DNA of 64,000 bases from SLRI01 sp036796215 (GCA_036796215.1 DAIRDJ010000001.1:29613-93612), one strand, 5' to 3'. Counted from the stretch's first letter, positions 41,523 through 51,310 are shown. Translations and numbers: made by a program. Notes: generated by a model from the letters alone, not told the origin.

Positions 41523-42566
41523 CTATGGGAACATCGGCGGCAGACCGAGGCCCGCAGCCTCGGGCAGGCCCAGCATCAGGTTCATGTTCTGGATCGCCTG
41601 GCCGGCCGCACCCTTCACCAGGTTGTCGAGGACGCTGAGGATGATGATCTCGCCCTCGATGCGGCTCGGGTGGACCGCCATGAGGCAGAGATTGCTGCCA
41701 CGGACGTGGCGGGTGGCGGGCAAGGATCGCAGCGGCAGGACCTTGGCGAAGGGAGCGCCTTCATAGGCCGTCTCGAGGCGGTCCTGGACGGCCTCCACGC
41801 TGGCACCGGCCCTGAGCCGTGCATAGATCGTGGCGAGGATGCCGCGGTTCATCGGCACCAGATGCGGCGTGAAGGTGACCCGCATCGGTGCTGCCGAGAA
41901 GTCCGAGAGGCACTGCTCGATCTCCGGCGTGTGGCGGTGGGTGGCGACGCCATAGGCATGAAAACCCTCGCTCACCTCGGCGAAGAGATTGGCCTCCTTG
42001 GCCGCCCGTCCGGCCCCGGTGATCCCCGATTTCGCATCGATGATGATCCCCTGCTCCTCGATCAGGCCCGCCTGGAGCAGCGGGATCAGCGGCAGCTCGG
42101 CCGTGGTCGTGTAGCAGCCGGGATTGGCGACCAGACGCGCGCCCTGGATCGCCGCGGCATAGTGCTCGGCGAGGCCATAGACCGCCTCGGCCTGAAGTGC
42201 CGGTGCTTCGTGCGGCTTGCCGTAGGTGGCTTCGTAGAGGCCGAGGTCGCGCAGGCGGAAATCGGCCGAGAGGTCGACCACCCGGACCGATGTCGGAAGG
42301 CTCTTGACCACGGCCTGGGTCAGGCCGTGCGGCAGGCAGCAGAAGACGATATCGACCGCAGTCACGTCGACATCGTCGAGCTTCAAGAGGGACGGCAGGC
42401 CCTGGTGCGCCAGATGCGGGAAGAGTGCCGAGAGCGGCTGGCCGGCATTGCGGTCGGCGGTGAGCCAGCGGATCTCGGCCGCCGGATGGGCTGCCAGCAG
42501 GCGCAAGAGCTCGGCACCCGTGTAGCCGCTGGCCCCCAGAACGCCGATCCTGACCCGCTCCATCAT
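41523..42566 (-). CDS. argC: N-acetyl-gamma-glutamyl-phosphate reductase
   Basis: A 347-residue NADP enzyme of arginine synthesis. GVLGASGYTGAELLRLLAAHP is the nucleotide-binding start, the catalytic cysteine is C151 in ANPGCYTTTA, and the active-site His lies in FTPHLVPMNRG. The length indicates the type 1 enzyme. ATG 42566 has GGAAG upstream and a second ATG follows at once; the longer open frame upstream overlaps the divergent purD gene. It is followed after one base by ilvA, an uncommon but plausible amino-acid pairing. Confidence 0.95.
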   Translation of the reverse strand: MMERVRIGVLGASGYTGAELLRLLAAHPAAEIRWLTADRNAGQPLSALFPHLAHQGLPSLLKLDDVDVTAVDIVFCCLPHGLTQAVVKSLPTSVRVVDLSADFRLRDLGLYEATYGKPHEAPALQAEAVYGLAEHYAAAIQGARLVANPGCYTTTAELPLIPLLQAGLIEEQGIIIDAKSGITGAGRAAKEANLFAEVSEGFHAYGVATHRHTPEIEQCLSDFSAAPMRVTFTPHLVPMNRGILATIYARLRAGASVEAVQDRLETAYEGAPFAKVLPLRSLPATRHVRGSNLCLMAVHPSRIEGEIIILSVLDNLVKGAAGQAIQNMNLMLGLPEAAGLGLPPMFP

Positions 42567-42696
42567 CCTCACCGCTTCCGCTCGCTGTCCTGCCCCTCGA
42601 TTTCGGGACCCGATGGGTCTATCGGAAGGGCGACCGCTCCGGCAAGCGCCGGGGCCGTCATGCTCAGCTTCTCGACACGCACCCGAGGTCGAAACG

Positions 42697-43971
42697 ATGC
42701 GTTTTCTGGTGATCGGCGGAGGCGGCCGTGAGCACGCGCTGGCATGGGCGCTCAAGGCCTCGCCGCTCGCGACCGAGGTGATCTGCGCCCCTGGCAATGA
42801 CGGTATCGCCCAGATAATGGACTGTGTCGCCGTGGCGGTCGACGATCTGGACGGCCTGGTCGCTCTGGCCCAGACACGACAGATCGACATCGTCGTCGTC
42901 GGCCCCGAACTGCCGTTGGTCATGGGGCTCGTCGATCGCCTGGCAGCCGCCGGCATCCGTGCCTTCGGCCCCGACGCGGCCGCAGCCCAACTCGAGGGCT
43001 CCAAGGCGTTCATGAAGGCCTTCTGCGCCCGCCACGGCATTCCGACCGCGGGCTACCGCGTCTTCGGCAAGGGCGAGGCCGCAGCCGCCCTGGCGCATGT
43101 CGAAACCGCCACCTTGCCGCTGGTGGTCAAGGCGGACGGCCTCGCCGCCGGCAAAGGCGTGGTGATCGCCGAGACCCGTGCCGCGGCGAAAGGAGCCGTC
43201 GAGGCGGCCTTCGCCGGGGCCTTCGGCGAGGCCGGCAGCACACTGGTGATCGAGGACTTCCTGGAGGGTGAGGAGGTCAGCCTCTTTGCCATCTCTGACG
43301 GCAAAACCGCCCTCGAGATCGGCACCGCACAGGACCACAAGCGCGCCTTCGACGGCGACCAGGGCCCCAATACCGGCGGCATGGGGGCCTATTCGCCGGC
43401 GCCCGCCTTGACCCCGGACCTGGTCGAGCAGGTCATGGCAACGATCATCCGGCCGACGCTCGCCGGCCTTTCCGCCGAGGGCATCACCTACCGGGGCTTT
43501 CTCTATGCCGGGCTGATGCTGACCAAGGACGGGCCCAAGCTGCTGGAATACAATGTCCGCTTCGGCGATCCCGAATGCCAGGTCGTCCTGCCCCGGCTGA
43601 TGACCGATCTCGGCCAGCTGATCCTGGGGGCCGTCGACGGCGTGCTCGATCGGATGAACCTGCGCTGGTACCCCGACCACGCGCTGGCCGTGGTCCTCGC
43701 GACCCGGGGCTATCCCGGCAGCACGCCCAAGGGCTCGGTGATCCGCGGCCTCGACGCCCTCGATGGCCGCGACGACCTCCTGGTTTTCCACGCCGCTACC
43801 TGCAAGATCGACGGTGAATGGCAGGCGCATGGCGGCCGCGTGCTGGCTGTCACCGGCCTCGGCCCGTCCCTCCAGGCCGCACGCGACCGGGCCTACGAAG
43901 CGGTGGCGCAGGTCGACTGGCCCGAAGGCTTCCATCGATCCGATATCGGCTGGCGTGCGCTTTGCCGGTGA
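42697..43971 (+). CDS. purD: Phosphoribosylamine-glycine ligase
   Basis: A 424-residue ATP-grasp enzyme for the second step of purine synthesis. It starts MRFLVIGGGGREHALAWAL, and then has the ATP-grasp motifs VVKADGLAAGKGVVIA and GPNTGGMGAYSPAP, with EYNVRFGDPECQ near the C-terminal part. ATG 42697 is preceded by CGAGG. The following Sua5-family gene starts on its stop codon (GTGA), so the pair is translationally coupled. Confidence 0.97.
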   Translation: MRFLVIGGGGREHALAWALKASPLATEVICAPGNDGIAQIMDCVAVAVDDLDGLVALAQTRQIDIVVVGPELPLVMGLVDRLAAAGIRAFGPDAAAAQLEGSKAFMKAFCARHGIPTAGYRVFGKGEAAAALAHVETATLPLVVKADGLAAGKGVVIAETRAAAKGAVEAAFAGAFGEAGSTLVIEDFLEGEEVSLFAISDGKTALEIGTAQDHKRAFDGDQGPNTGGMGAYSPAPALTPDLVEQVMATIIRPTLAGLSAEGITYRGFLYAGLMLTKDGPKLLEYNVRFGDPECQVVLPRLMTDLGQLILGAVDGVLDRMNLRWYPDHALAVVLATRGYPGSTPKGSVIRGLDALDGRDDLLVFHAATCKIDGEWQAHGGRVLAVTGLGPSLQAARDRAYEAVAQVDWPEGFHRSDIGWRALCR

Positions 43972-44921
43972 CCCGGTGCCTGGAGGCCGATGCCGCCGGC
44001 ATCAACGAGGCAGCCCTGATCCTGCGGAACAGCGGGCTCGTCGCCTTTCCGACCGAGACAGTCTACGGGCTCGGGGCGCTCGCCACAGACGCCGACGCCA
44101 TCGCCCGCCTCTTCCGGGCAAAGGGCCGACCGGCGCACAATCCGCTGATTCTCCACGTCGCGACTACCGCACGCGCCCACCAGGTCGCCGTCCTCGACGA
44201 CCGGGCAGAGCGCCTCGCCGCTGCGTTCTGGCCCGGGCCCTTGACGCTGGTGCTGCCACTGAAGCCGGCTGCCGGCATCGCCAGGGCTGCCACCGCCGGG
44301 CTCGACACCGTCGCCGTCCGGGTGCCCCGCCATCCGACCGCCCGGCTGCTGCTCGAGGCGGTCGGCGGGCCGGTAGCTGCCCCCAGCGCCAACCGCTCGG
44401 GGCAGATCAGCCCGACCACGGCCGCGCACGTGCTGGCCGATCTCGCGGGCCGCATCGATCTCGTGCTGGATGCGGGCCCGGTCGAGGTCGGCATCGAGAG
44501 CACGGTGCTCGATCTGAGCCGGCCCGACGCGCGCATTCTCCGCCCCGGCGGCATCACGCGTGCGGCGATCGAGGCCGTCATCGGCCCGCTCGACGAAGGT
44601 CGTGCCGCTGGCGAAGAGCCGCTGCGCTCGCCCGGGCTCCTCGCCCGGCACTACGCACCGCAGACGCCGCTCCGGCTCGACGCCGCCGACGTGGCGAAGG
44701 ACGAAGCCCTTCTCGCGTTCGGCCCCGAGCCGCTCGAGGGCGCCGGCTGGACCCTCAATCTCAGCCCCACGGGCGATCTGGCGGAGGCGGCACACAATCT
44801 CTACGCGATGCTGCGCGCCCTCGATGGCAAGGGTGCCCGGCGGCTCGCCGTGATGACGCTGCCCAAAGAGGGCCTGGGCGAGGCGCTTGCCGATCGGCTG
44901 CGACGTGCGGCCGAACCATGA
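43968..44921 (+). CDS. Threonylcarbamoyl-AMP synthase (Sua5/TsaC family, long form)
   Basis: A 317-residue Sua5-type enzyme that makes threonylcarbamoyl-AMP for the t6A modification of tRNAs. The YrdC fold carries FPTETVYGLG, RAKGRPAHNPLILH, VAVRVPRHP and SANRSGQISPTTA; a C-terminal Sua5 domain of about 100 residues follows after RSPGLLARHYAPQTPL. The GTG start at 43968 overlaps the purD stop; the longer frame upstream is a shadow of purD. Confidence 0.93.
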   Translation: MTRCLEADAAGINEAALILRNSGLVAFPTETVYGLGALATDADAIARLFRAKGRPAHNPLILHVATTARAHQVAVLDDRAERLAAAFWPGPLTLVLPLKPAAGIARAATAGLDTVAVRVPRHPTARLLLEAVGGPVAAPSANRSGQISPTTAAHVLADLAGRIDLVLDAGPVEVGIESTVLDLSRPDARILRPGGITRAAIEAVIGPLDEGRAAGEEPLRSPGLLARHYAPQTPLRLDAADVAKDEALLAFGPEPLEGAGWTLNLSPTGDLAEAAHNLYAMLRALDGKGARRLAVMTLPKEGLGEALADRLRRAAEP

Positions 44922-44927
44922 AACGGC

Positions 44928-46724
44928 TCAGTGGCCGGCGCCGTAAAGACTTTCCAAGAGCTCGCCATGGCGCTCGATGATGAAGGGCCGGCGCAGCTTC
45001 AGGGTCGGGGTCATCATGCCGTTCTCGACGGTAAACGGCTCCGTCATGATTTCGAACTTGCGGATACGCTCGATCGCCGAGAGGTTGGCGTTCGCCCGCT
45101 TGACCGCCTCGCCGATCCGCTGCCGGAAACCCTGGTCGTGGACGAGTTCGGCCACATCGTTCGGCTTGCGGGTCTCCCGCGCATAGGCCTTCACCGCATC
45201 CGGGTCGGGTGAGATCAGGGCCACCAGATAGGGCTTGCGGTCGCCGTAGATGAAGGCCTGGCCGATCTCGGGCTCGAGCAGGAGGATGCCTTCGACCCGC
45301 TGCGGCGCCACGTTGTCGCCGCCGGAATTGACGATGATGTCCTTTTTCCGGTCGGTGATCTTGAGGTAGCCGTCCTTGTCGACCACCCCGATGTCGCCCG
45401 TGTGCAGCCAGCCGTCGATGATCGTCCGCGCCGTCGTCTCCTCGTCCTTCCAGTAGCCGCGCATGACATTGCCGCCCTTGACCAGGATCTCGCCGTCATC
45501 CGCGATCTTCAGCTCGACGCCCTTGAAGGGCGGCCCAACGGTATCGAGCCGTGCGGCACCCGGCGGGTTGGCGCTGATCACGGGCGAGGCCTCGGTCTGG
45601 CCGTAGCCCTGCAGGACCGGCAGGCCGAGACCGACGAAGAAGACCCCGACATCGTAGTTCAAGGGTGCGCCGCCGGAGACCATGGCCTTGAGACTGCCGC
45701 CGAAGCGCTCGTTGACCTTGCTGCGCACCAGCTTGTCGAGCACGCGATCGAGCACGCCCTCGAGGGGGTTCAGCCGGCCATCCTGCTCATAGCGCTTGAT
45801 GCCGAGCTTCAAGGCCAGCTCGAACATCTGCTGTTTGACGCCACCCTGGCGATGCACGCCGGCGAGGATCTTCTGCCGCAACACCTCGTAGAGCCGGGGC
45901 ACGCAGGTGAGGATCGTGGGCTTGGCCTCGACCAGATTGGTCGAGAGGGTCTCCACCCCCTCGGCGTAATAGATTTCCGCACCGATCGAGATCGGGAGGA
46001 ACTGGCCCGCCGTGTGCTCGTAGCTGTGCGACAGCGGCAGGAAGGAAAGAAACCGCTCGCGGTTGCCGAGCCCGAGCTTCTTCACGAGCTCGTAGGCACC
46101 CTCCAGGTTGCTCATGATATTGCGGTGCGAGAGCATCACACCCTTGGGCGCCCCGCCGGTGCCCGAGGTGTAGATGAAGCAGGCGATATCGTCGGGGGCG
46201 ATCGTCCCCGCGTGGTTCACCGCAGGCGAGCGGTCGCCCAGCGCCAGCGCGTCGTCCCAGCTGATCGCCGAGACCGGCAGCCCGCTCGTCTCCGCCAGGG
46301 GCTCGATGAAGAGCAGCTTCTTGACGGACGGCGCGCTCTTGACCGCCGGGATCAGCCGCTTGGCGAGGTTGCCGCCGGAGCAGACGACCATCGTCGCCTC
46401 GGCGTGGTTGAGGATATACTCGTGATCCTTTTCGGTATTGGTCGTGTAGGCGGGCACGGTGACGCCGCCGGCCGCCAGGACGGCGAGATCGGCGATGCAC
46501 CATTCGGGCCGGTTCTCGGCGACCAGCACGACCCGATCGCCGGGCTCGAGACCGAGCTGGCGAAAGGCGCGGGCCAGGCGCTCGGCTTCGTCCGCCACCC
46601 GCCGCCACGACCAGGGTCGATAGACCCCGTCGATCTTGCGCCAGAGGAATGGGCTATCGCCTTCCGTCGCCGCATGTTTTTGAAACATCGCCAGAAGATT
46701 GGTGTCGAACGCTACGCTGGACAT
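44928..46724 (-). CDS. Long-chain acyl-CoA synthetase (AMP-forming)
   Basis: A 598-residue AMP-forming ligase. The ATP loop is YTSGTGGAPKGVMLSH, the second motif GYGQTEASPVIS, and the adenylate motif WLHTGDIGVVDKDGYLKITDRKKD. The C-terminus (ENGMMTPTLKLRR) carries the catalytic lysine region typical of long-chain FadD/ACSL enzymes. It activates fatty acids to acyl-CoA. ATG 46724 (MSSVAFDTN) has CAGGGG upstream; open sequence to 46880 is not coding-like. It converges on the Sua5 gene and is divergent from pepF. It could feed acyl chains to or recycle them from membrane lipids modified by the sigma-E operon. Confidence 0.94.
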   Translation of the reverse strand: MSSVAFDTNLLAMFQKHAATEGDSPFLWRKIDGVYRPWSWRRVADEAERLARAFRQLGLEPGDRVVLVAENRPEWCIADLAVLAAGGVTVPAYTTNTEKDHEYILNHAEATMVVCSGGNLAKRLIPAVKSAPSVKKLLFIEPLAETSGLPVSAISWDDALALGDRSPAVNHAGTIAPDDIACFIYTSGTGGAPKGVMLSHRNIMSNLEGAYELVKKLGLGNRERFLSFLPLSHSYEHTAGQFLPISIGAEIYYAEGVETLSTNLVEAKPTILTCVPRLYEVLRQKILAGVHRQGGVKQQMFELALKLGIKRYEQDGRLNPLEGVLDRVLDKLVRSKVNERFGGSLKAMVSGGAPLNYDVGVFFVGLGLPVLQGYGQTEASPVISANPPGAARLDTVGPPFKGVELKIADDGEILVKGGNVMRGYWKDEETTARTIIDGWLHTGDIGVVDKDGYLKITDRKKDIIVNSGGDNVAPQRVEGILLLEPEIGQAFIYGDRKPYLVALISPDPDAVKAYARETRKPNDVAELVHDQGFRQRIGEAVKRANANLSAIERIRKFEIMTEPFTVENGMMTPTLKLRRPFIIERHGELLESLYGAGH

Positions 46725-46841
46725 GATCCCCCTGAACCGACGCGGCCGCGACGTTGAGCGGCGGGTATCGCTCATGAACGTCGCTGGACCTCCATCTTTC
46801 AGGGCATATATCTGACTTGTCCAGGTTCGAAGGAAATATCC

Positions 46842-48719
46842 ATGACGCCAGACGCGCTGCTCCGAGCCACTGCGGAGCATGCCCGACCGCTCAGCGCCGA
46901 AGCGAACGCCCTGGTCGACGGAGTGCCGGCCTGGGATCTCTCGGACCTGTTCGCCGGCTTCGACGACCCGGCGATCGAGTCAACCCTGGCCGCAGCCGCA
47001 CAAGCGGCGGAGGCGATCGAGAAGGATCATGCCGGCACGCTTGCCGAGCGGACCGGTGACGACATCGCCGTCATGCTCGCCCGCTACGAGGCCCTGCAGG
47101 AAGCGATCGGCAAGGTCTACGCCTTCGCCTCGCTCAATCTTGCGGCCAATCGCGAGGACCCGAAGGTCGGCCGCTTCATGCAGATGGTGCAGGAGCGGGT
47201 CAACGCGATCACCACGCATCTCCTCTTCGTCACCCTCGAGCTCAACCGCCTCGACGACGCCGTGCTCGACGCCAAGCTGGCGGACTCGCAAAAGCTCTCG
47301 AGCCTCGAGCCCTGGCTCACCAATGTCCGCGCCTTCCGCCCGCACCAGCTTTCCGACGAGATCGAGAAGGTCCTGCACGAGCGCTCGGTCACCGGCCGCA
47401 GCGCCTGGGTCAGGCTCTTCGACGAGAGCATGTCGGCCCTGCGCTTCCCGTTCCGGGGCGAGGAGCTCACCAGTGCGCAGATCTTCGACAAGATGTCGGC
47501 CAAGGACCGCGACGTCAGGCGCGATGCCGCGACTGCCATCAGCGAGGTGCTGGCCCGGAACATTCGCCTGACCAGCCGGATCACCAACACCATCGTCAAG
47601 GACAAGGCGATCGAGGACGGCTGGCGCAAGTTCGAAAGGCCCATCTCCTTGCGCAATCTCGGCAACCAGGTCGAGGACGAGGTGGTGGACGCCCTGATCA
47701 CCGCCGTCCGCGATGCCTATCCGCGCCTCTCGCACCGCTACTACACCCTGAAGGCGCGCTGGATGGGGCTCGAGAAGCTCGAGTTCTGGGATCGCAACGC
47801 GCCGCTGCCGGAGGATATCGACAAAAGGCGGAGCTGGGACGACGCCAAGGTCATCGTGCTCGACGCCTATCGCAGCTTCTCGCCGAAGCTCGCCGAGCTG
47901 GTCGACCGGTTCTTCATCCACAACTGGATCGACGCCGAGCTCCGTCCGGGCAAGGACAGCGGTGCCTTCTGCCATCCAGTGGTGCCGAGCGTGCACCCTT
48001 ATGTGCTCATGAACTTCCAGGGCAAGTCGCGCGACGTCATGACCCTGGCGCACGAGCTCGGCCACGGCGTGCACCAGCTCCTGGCCGCCAGGCAGGGTCT
48101 GTTGATGGCCGGAACACCCCTGACCCTCGCCGAGACCGCCTCGGTCTTCGGCGAGCAGCTCACCTTCCGGGCATTGCTGGGTCAGGCCAGGAGCCCGGTC
48201 GAGCGGCGGGTGCTGCTGGCCAGCAAGGTCGAGGACATGCTCAACACCGCGGTCCGCCAGATCGCCTTTTGCGAGTTCGAACGGCGGGTCCACGATGCGC
48301 GGAAAGAGGGCGAGCTGACCCCCGACGACCTCGGCGACATCTGGATGGCGGTGCAGCAGGAGAGCCTCGGGCCCGCCTTCAACTACCCTGACGAGTACCG
48401 CAACTACTGGAGCTACATCCCGCACTTCGTCCACGTGCCGTTCTACGTCTACGCCTACGCCTTCGGCGATTGCCTCGTGAACGCCCTCTACAAGCGCTAC
48501 GAGGAGGCCCCCGAGGGCTTCGAGCCGAAATACCTGGCGATGCTGGAAGCCGGCGGCACGCTGCGGCACAAGGAGCTCCTGGCCCCCTTCGGGCTCGATG
48601 CCAGCGATCCCGCCTTCTGGGCCGGTGGTCTCGAAGTGCTGGAAGGCTATATTGCGGAGCTGGAGGAGGCGCTGGATGCCGATGCGTCCACGCCCGCAGC
48701 GAAAGGAGCACAAGCTTGA
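46842..48719 (+). CDS. pepF: Oligoendopeptidase F (M3 metallopeptidase)
   Basis: A 625-residue cytoplasmic zinc peptidase of family M3. The zinc motif HELGH lies at residues 404-408, with the downstream Glu in LAETASVFGE. The N-terminal helical oligopeptidase F domain begins WDLSDLFAGF. It degrades short peptides. AAGGAA precedes ATG 46842. Its stop codon overlaps the TTG start of the ABC1 kinase gene (TTGA), a coupling found for the same two genes in other alphaproteobacteria. Confidence 0.94.
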   Translation: MTPDALLRATAEHARPLSAEANALVDGVPAWDLSDLFAGFDDPAIESTLAAAAQAAEAIEKDHAGTLAERTGDDIAVMLARYEALQEAIGKVYAFASLNLAANREDPKVGRFMQMVQERVNAITTHLLFVTLELNRLDDAVLDAKLADSQKLSSLEPWLTNVRAFRPHQLSDEIEKVLHERSVTGRSAWVRLFDESMSALRFPFRGEELTSAQIFDKMSAKDRDVRRDAATAISEVLARNIRLTSRITNTIVKDKAIEDGWRKFERPISLRNLGNQVEDEVVDALITAVRDAYPRLSHRYYTLKARWMGLEKLEFWDRNAPLPEDIDKRRSWDDAKVIVLDAYRSFSPKLAELVDRFFIHNWIDAELRPGKDSGAFCHPVVPSVHPYVLMNFQGKSRDVMTLAHELGHGVHQLLAARQGLLMAGTPLTLAETASVFGEQLTFRALLGQARSPVERRVLLASKVEDMLNTAVRQIAFCEFERRVHDARKEGELTPDDLGDIWMAVQQESLGPAFNYPDEYRNYWSYIPHFVHVPFYVYAYAFGDCLVNALYKRYEEAPEGFEPKYLAMLEAGGTLRHKELLAPFGLDASDPAFWAGGLEVLEGYIAELEEALDADASTPAAKGAQA

Positions 48720-50083
48720 GCGACGGCCCCGCCGGCAGCAGCCGGGAAAAGTCGGAAAGCTCGTTCGGCGGCCGCGTTCGCCGCTACGCGCAGGTCTCCG
48801 GCACGGTCGGTGCCGCAGCCGCCCGATTCGCCGGCCGGCGGATGACCGGCGGCGGCGACAGTCTCGAGCAGGCGAGCGAGCTCAGGGAGGCCTTGGGCGG
48901 CCTGAAGGGCCCGCTCATGAAGGTGGCGCAGATGATGGCCACCATCCCCGAGGCCCTGCCGGCCGAGTACGCAGCCGAGTTGGCGCAGCTGCAGTCCAAT
49001 GCGCCACCCATGGGCAAGCCCTTCGTCCGCCGGCGCATGGTGGCCGAGCTCGGCACCGACTGGCAGCAGCACTTCAAGGAGTTCCCGCTCGACGCCGCAG
49101 CCGCGGCATCGCTCGGCCAGGTGCACAAGGCGGTCCTGCACGACGGCCGCACCGTCGCCTGCAAGCTGCAATACCCGAACATCGCCGCCGCCGTGGATGC
49201 CGATCTCGGCCAGCTCAAATTCATTTTCTCGATCTATCGGCGCTACGACAAGGCGATCAACCCGGACCGCATCTACGAGGAGATCGCGGCCCGGCTGCAC
49301 GAGGAGCTCGACTACGAACACGAGGCCCGCAACATAGGCCTCTATCGCGACATTCTGGAGGGCGAGCCGCACATCCACGTGCCGTCCGTCATCGACGAGC
49401 TCTCGACCGGCAGGCTCCTGACCATGGAGTGGCTCGAGGGCGAGAAGCTGATGTCCTTCAAGACCGCCGATGCCGAGACCCGCAACAAGCTCGCGCTCAA
49501 CATGTTCCGCGCCTGGTACGTGCCGTTCTACAATTTCGGCGTGATCCACGGCGACCCGCATCTCGGCAACTACACGGTGCGCCCCGATCTCGACGTCAAC
49601 CTGCTCGATTTCGGCTGTGTCCGACTCTTCCCGCCTCGCTTCGTCAAGGGTGTGATCGACCTCTTTTGGGCCCTGATGCGCGACGACCGGGAGCTCGCCG
49701 TCGAGGCCTACGAGAGCTGGGGCTTCACCGGTCTGAACAACGACGTCATCGATGTCTTGAACCAGTGGGCGAAGTTCCTCTACGGGCCGCTGATGGAAGA
49801 CCGGCCGCGGCAGATCCAGGAGACCAATGCCGGCCGCGAAGGCCGCGAGGTCGCCGGCAAGGTGCACCGCAGCCTCAAGGAGGTGGGTGGCGTCACCCCG
49901 CCCCGCGAGTTCGTCTTCATGGACCGCGCCGCCATCGGCCTCGGCTCCGTCTTCCTGCACCTCAATGCCGAGATCAATTGGCACCAGATGTTCATGCAGC
50001 TGGTGAGCGACTTCGATGTCGCGGCACTCGAGAAGCGGCAGAGCGAGGTCTTGGCAGCACACCAGTTGCAACTGCCAGCGTAG
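48716..50083 (+). CDS. ABC1/AarF/UbiB-family atypical kinase
   Basis: A 455-residue member of the ABC1 (ADCK/UbiB-like) kinase family, linked to ubiquinone synthesis or membrane lipid homeostasis. The family-specific KxGQ motif appears as KVAQ in LKGPLMKVAQMM, the Ala-rich loop and QVH as AAAASLGQVHKA, the ion-pair glutamate in EELDYEHEARN, and the metal-binding DFG as LLDFGCVR. HGDPHLGNY is the catalytic loop. It lacks the C-terminal membrane helices of UbiB, so it is another subgroup. TTG 48716 is supported by AAAGGAG eight bases upstream. Confidence 0.9.
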   Translation: MSDGPAGSSREKSESSFGGRVRRYAQVSGTVGAAAARFAGRRMTGGGDSLEQASELREALGGLKGPLMKVAQMMATIPEALPAEYAAELAQLQSNAPPMGKPFVRRRMVAELGTDWQQHFKEFPLDAAAAASLGQVHKAVLHDGRTVACKLQYPNIAAAVDADLGQLKFIFSIYRRYDKAINPDRIYEEIAARLHEELDYEHEARNIGLYRDILEGEPHIHVPSVIDELSTGRLLTMEWLEGEKLMSFKTADAETRNKLALNMFRAWYVPFYNFGVIHGDPHLGNYTVRPDLDVNLLDFGCVRLFPPRFVKGVIDLFWALMRDDRELAVEAYESWGFTGLNNDVIDVLNQWAKFLYGPLMEDRPRQIQETNAGREGREVAGKVHRSLKEVGGVTPPREFVFMDRAAIGLGSVFLHLNAEINWHQMFMQLVSDFDVAALEKRQSEVLAAHQLQLPA

Positions 50084-50229
50084 CGTGGCCCGCCGAGCGC
50101 GCTTGCCGGCTCGAGACCGCGCGGCGACGCCGAGTTGAAGGGCATTCACCTGCCTTGCGATTGATCCAGGTCATGGCAAGGATCGCCGCCCGGGCGGATC
50201 GTAGGTGCTCCAGCTGGCAGGAGGTCGAG

Positions 50230-50808
50230 ATGCCCAGATCATTGTTGGCCTTGGCGGTCGTCCTTGCGATGGCGGCCTGGGTCGTCCCGGTGACGGGTGA
50301 GGCGCAGCGCAACGAGCCGGGTCCGGAGGATTGGTGGGGGCCGCGCTCGCCGGACTGGGAGCGCATCTGGCCCCGGGACATGCAGCGCGACCGCTGGGGA
50401 CCGGGTCGCATGGGCGTCACCCAGAACCAGCGGATGGTGCGCCACTGGACCTTCATGAACGAGGGGGTGCCCGAGGCTTATCGAGGTGCTGCAAGCTCGG
50501 TCGAGCCGACGGCGGAAACACTGGAGCTGGGTGGCGATCTCTATGCCGCACAGTGCGCCGAATGCCATGGCGCCATCGGCTATGGTGATGGCACGGAAGG
50601 ACTCGCCCTCGTCCCTTCGCCGGCGCTCTTGTCTTACCTCGTGCAGCGGCCGATGGCCGGCGACGAATACCTGCTCTGGGCAATCGCTGACGGCGGTGCG
50701 GCGTTCGGAACCGAGATGCCGGGCTACAAGAACGTGCTGAGCGACGACGAGATCTGGGCGATCATCGCCTACCTGCGCGCCGGGTTCTCGACCAACCCTG
50801 CCGACTAG
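50230..50808 (+). CDS. Periplasmic monohaem cytochrome c
   Basis: A 192-residue exported cytochrome c. A signal peptide covers about residues 1-24 (LLALAVVLAMAAWVVPVTG). A 75-residue Trp- and Arg-rich segment follows before the haem site C109-A-E-C112-H113. The probable sixth ligand is Met in TEMPGYKN, and DDEIWAIIAYLRAGF is the closing helix of class I cytochromes. GGAGG lies upstream of ATG 50230. The gene stands alone; no dehydrogenase or oxidase partner is adjacent, so its electron donor is unknown. Confidence 0.9.
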   Translation: MPRSLLALAVVLAMAAWVVPVTGEAQRNEPGPEDWWGPRSPDWERIWPRDMQRDRWGPGRMGVTQNQRMVRHWTFMNEGVPEAYRGAASSVEPTAETLELGGDLYAAQCAECHGAIGYGDGTEGLALVPSPALLSYLVQRPMAGDEYLLWAIADGGAAFGTEMPGYKNVLSDDEIWAIIAYLRAGFSTNPAD

Positions 50809-50850
50809 TCTGCATCACCCAACCGAGCACGCACCGTCCAGCAAAGAAAG

Positions 50851-50878
50851 TCACCGGCAGAGGCCTCTCCACCGGTGA
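50851..50878. terminator. Hairpin between cytochrome c and rpsU genes
   Basis: TCACCGG (50851-50857) pairs with CCGGTGA (50872-50878), and the loop contains the small palindrome AGAGGCCTCT. It lies between two converging genes (50808 and 50927), so it may end both transcripts, but no U-tract is seen. Confidence 0.4.
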
Positions 50879-50926
50879 TCCATCAGTCTCGCGGCCATTG
50901 CTCCGCCCGTGTGGGGCGGCTCGTGC

Positions 50927-51169
50927 TCAGACTTCGTCGCGCTCGGCCCGCTTGCGCATCAGCTTGCGGTAGCGGCGGATGGCCTCGGCCTTCTCGCGCG
51001 CCCGCCGCTCGGACGGCTTCTCGTAGTGCCGCCGCATGCGCATCTCACGATAAAGGCCCTCGCGCTGCATCTTCTTCTTCAGCGCGCGCAACGCCTGATC
51101 GACATTGTTGTCGCGAACCTGAACCTCGACGATGACCGTTCTCCTGAGCACGTTGGACCCGCCGCACAT
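50927..51169 (-). CDS. rpsU: 30S ribosomal protein S21
   Basis: A small, very basic S21 protein. The core VQVRDNNVDQALRALKKKMQREG and YEKPSERRAREKAEAIRRYRK is standard, with the C-terminal basic tail found in alphaproteobacteria. The start is doubtful. ATG 51169 gives 80 residues with an unusual 12-residue extension; GTG 51151 is in frame; the only good ribosome site, AGGAG, lies just before an ATC codon at 51133 that would give the usual N-terminus. The coordinates given use ATG 51169. Confidence 0.93.
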   Translation of the reverse strand: MCGGSNVLRRTVIVEVQVRDNNVDQALRALKKKMQREGLYREMRMRRHYEKPSERRAREKAEAIRRYRKLMRKRAERDEV

Positions 51170-51310
51170 ACCGTCGATCGGTGCAACGGGTCAACAATAG
51201 GGGTTCCCTCAAGCGAGGGTTGCCAGAGCCTATACCCGAGAGCGACCTTTTCGACAAGACCTCGAACGACCGGCTTGGCCCGCTGCCGGCACTCGGCTAC
51301 CTCAGCCCGC

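Noticed and set aside
50162..50206. TGATCC and a CGTAGGT element upstream of the cytochrome c gene
   Set aside because: The two elements are 34 bases apart instead of 18, and the hexamer at the proper distance from TAGGT is AAGGAT, so it does not fit the sigma-E promoter.
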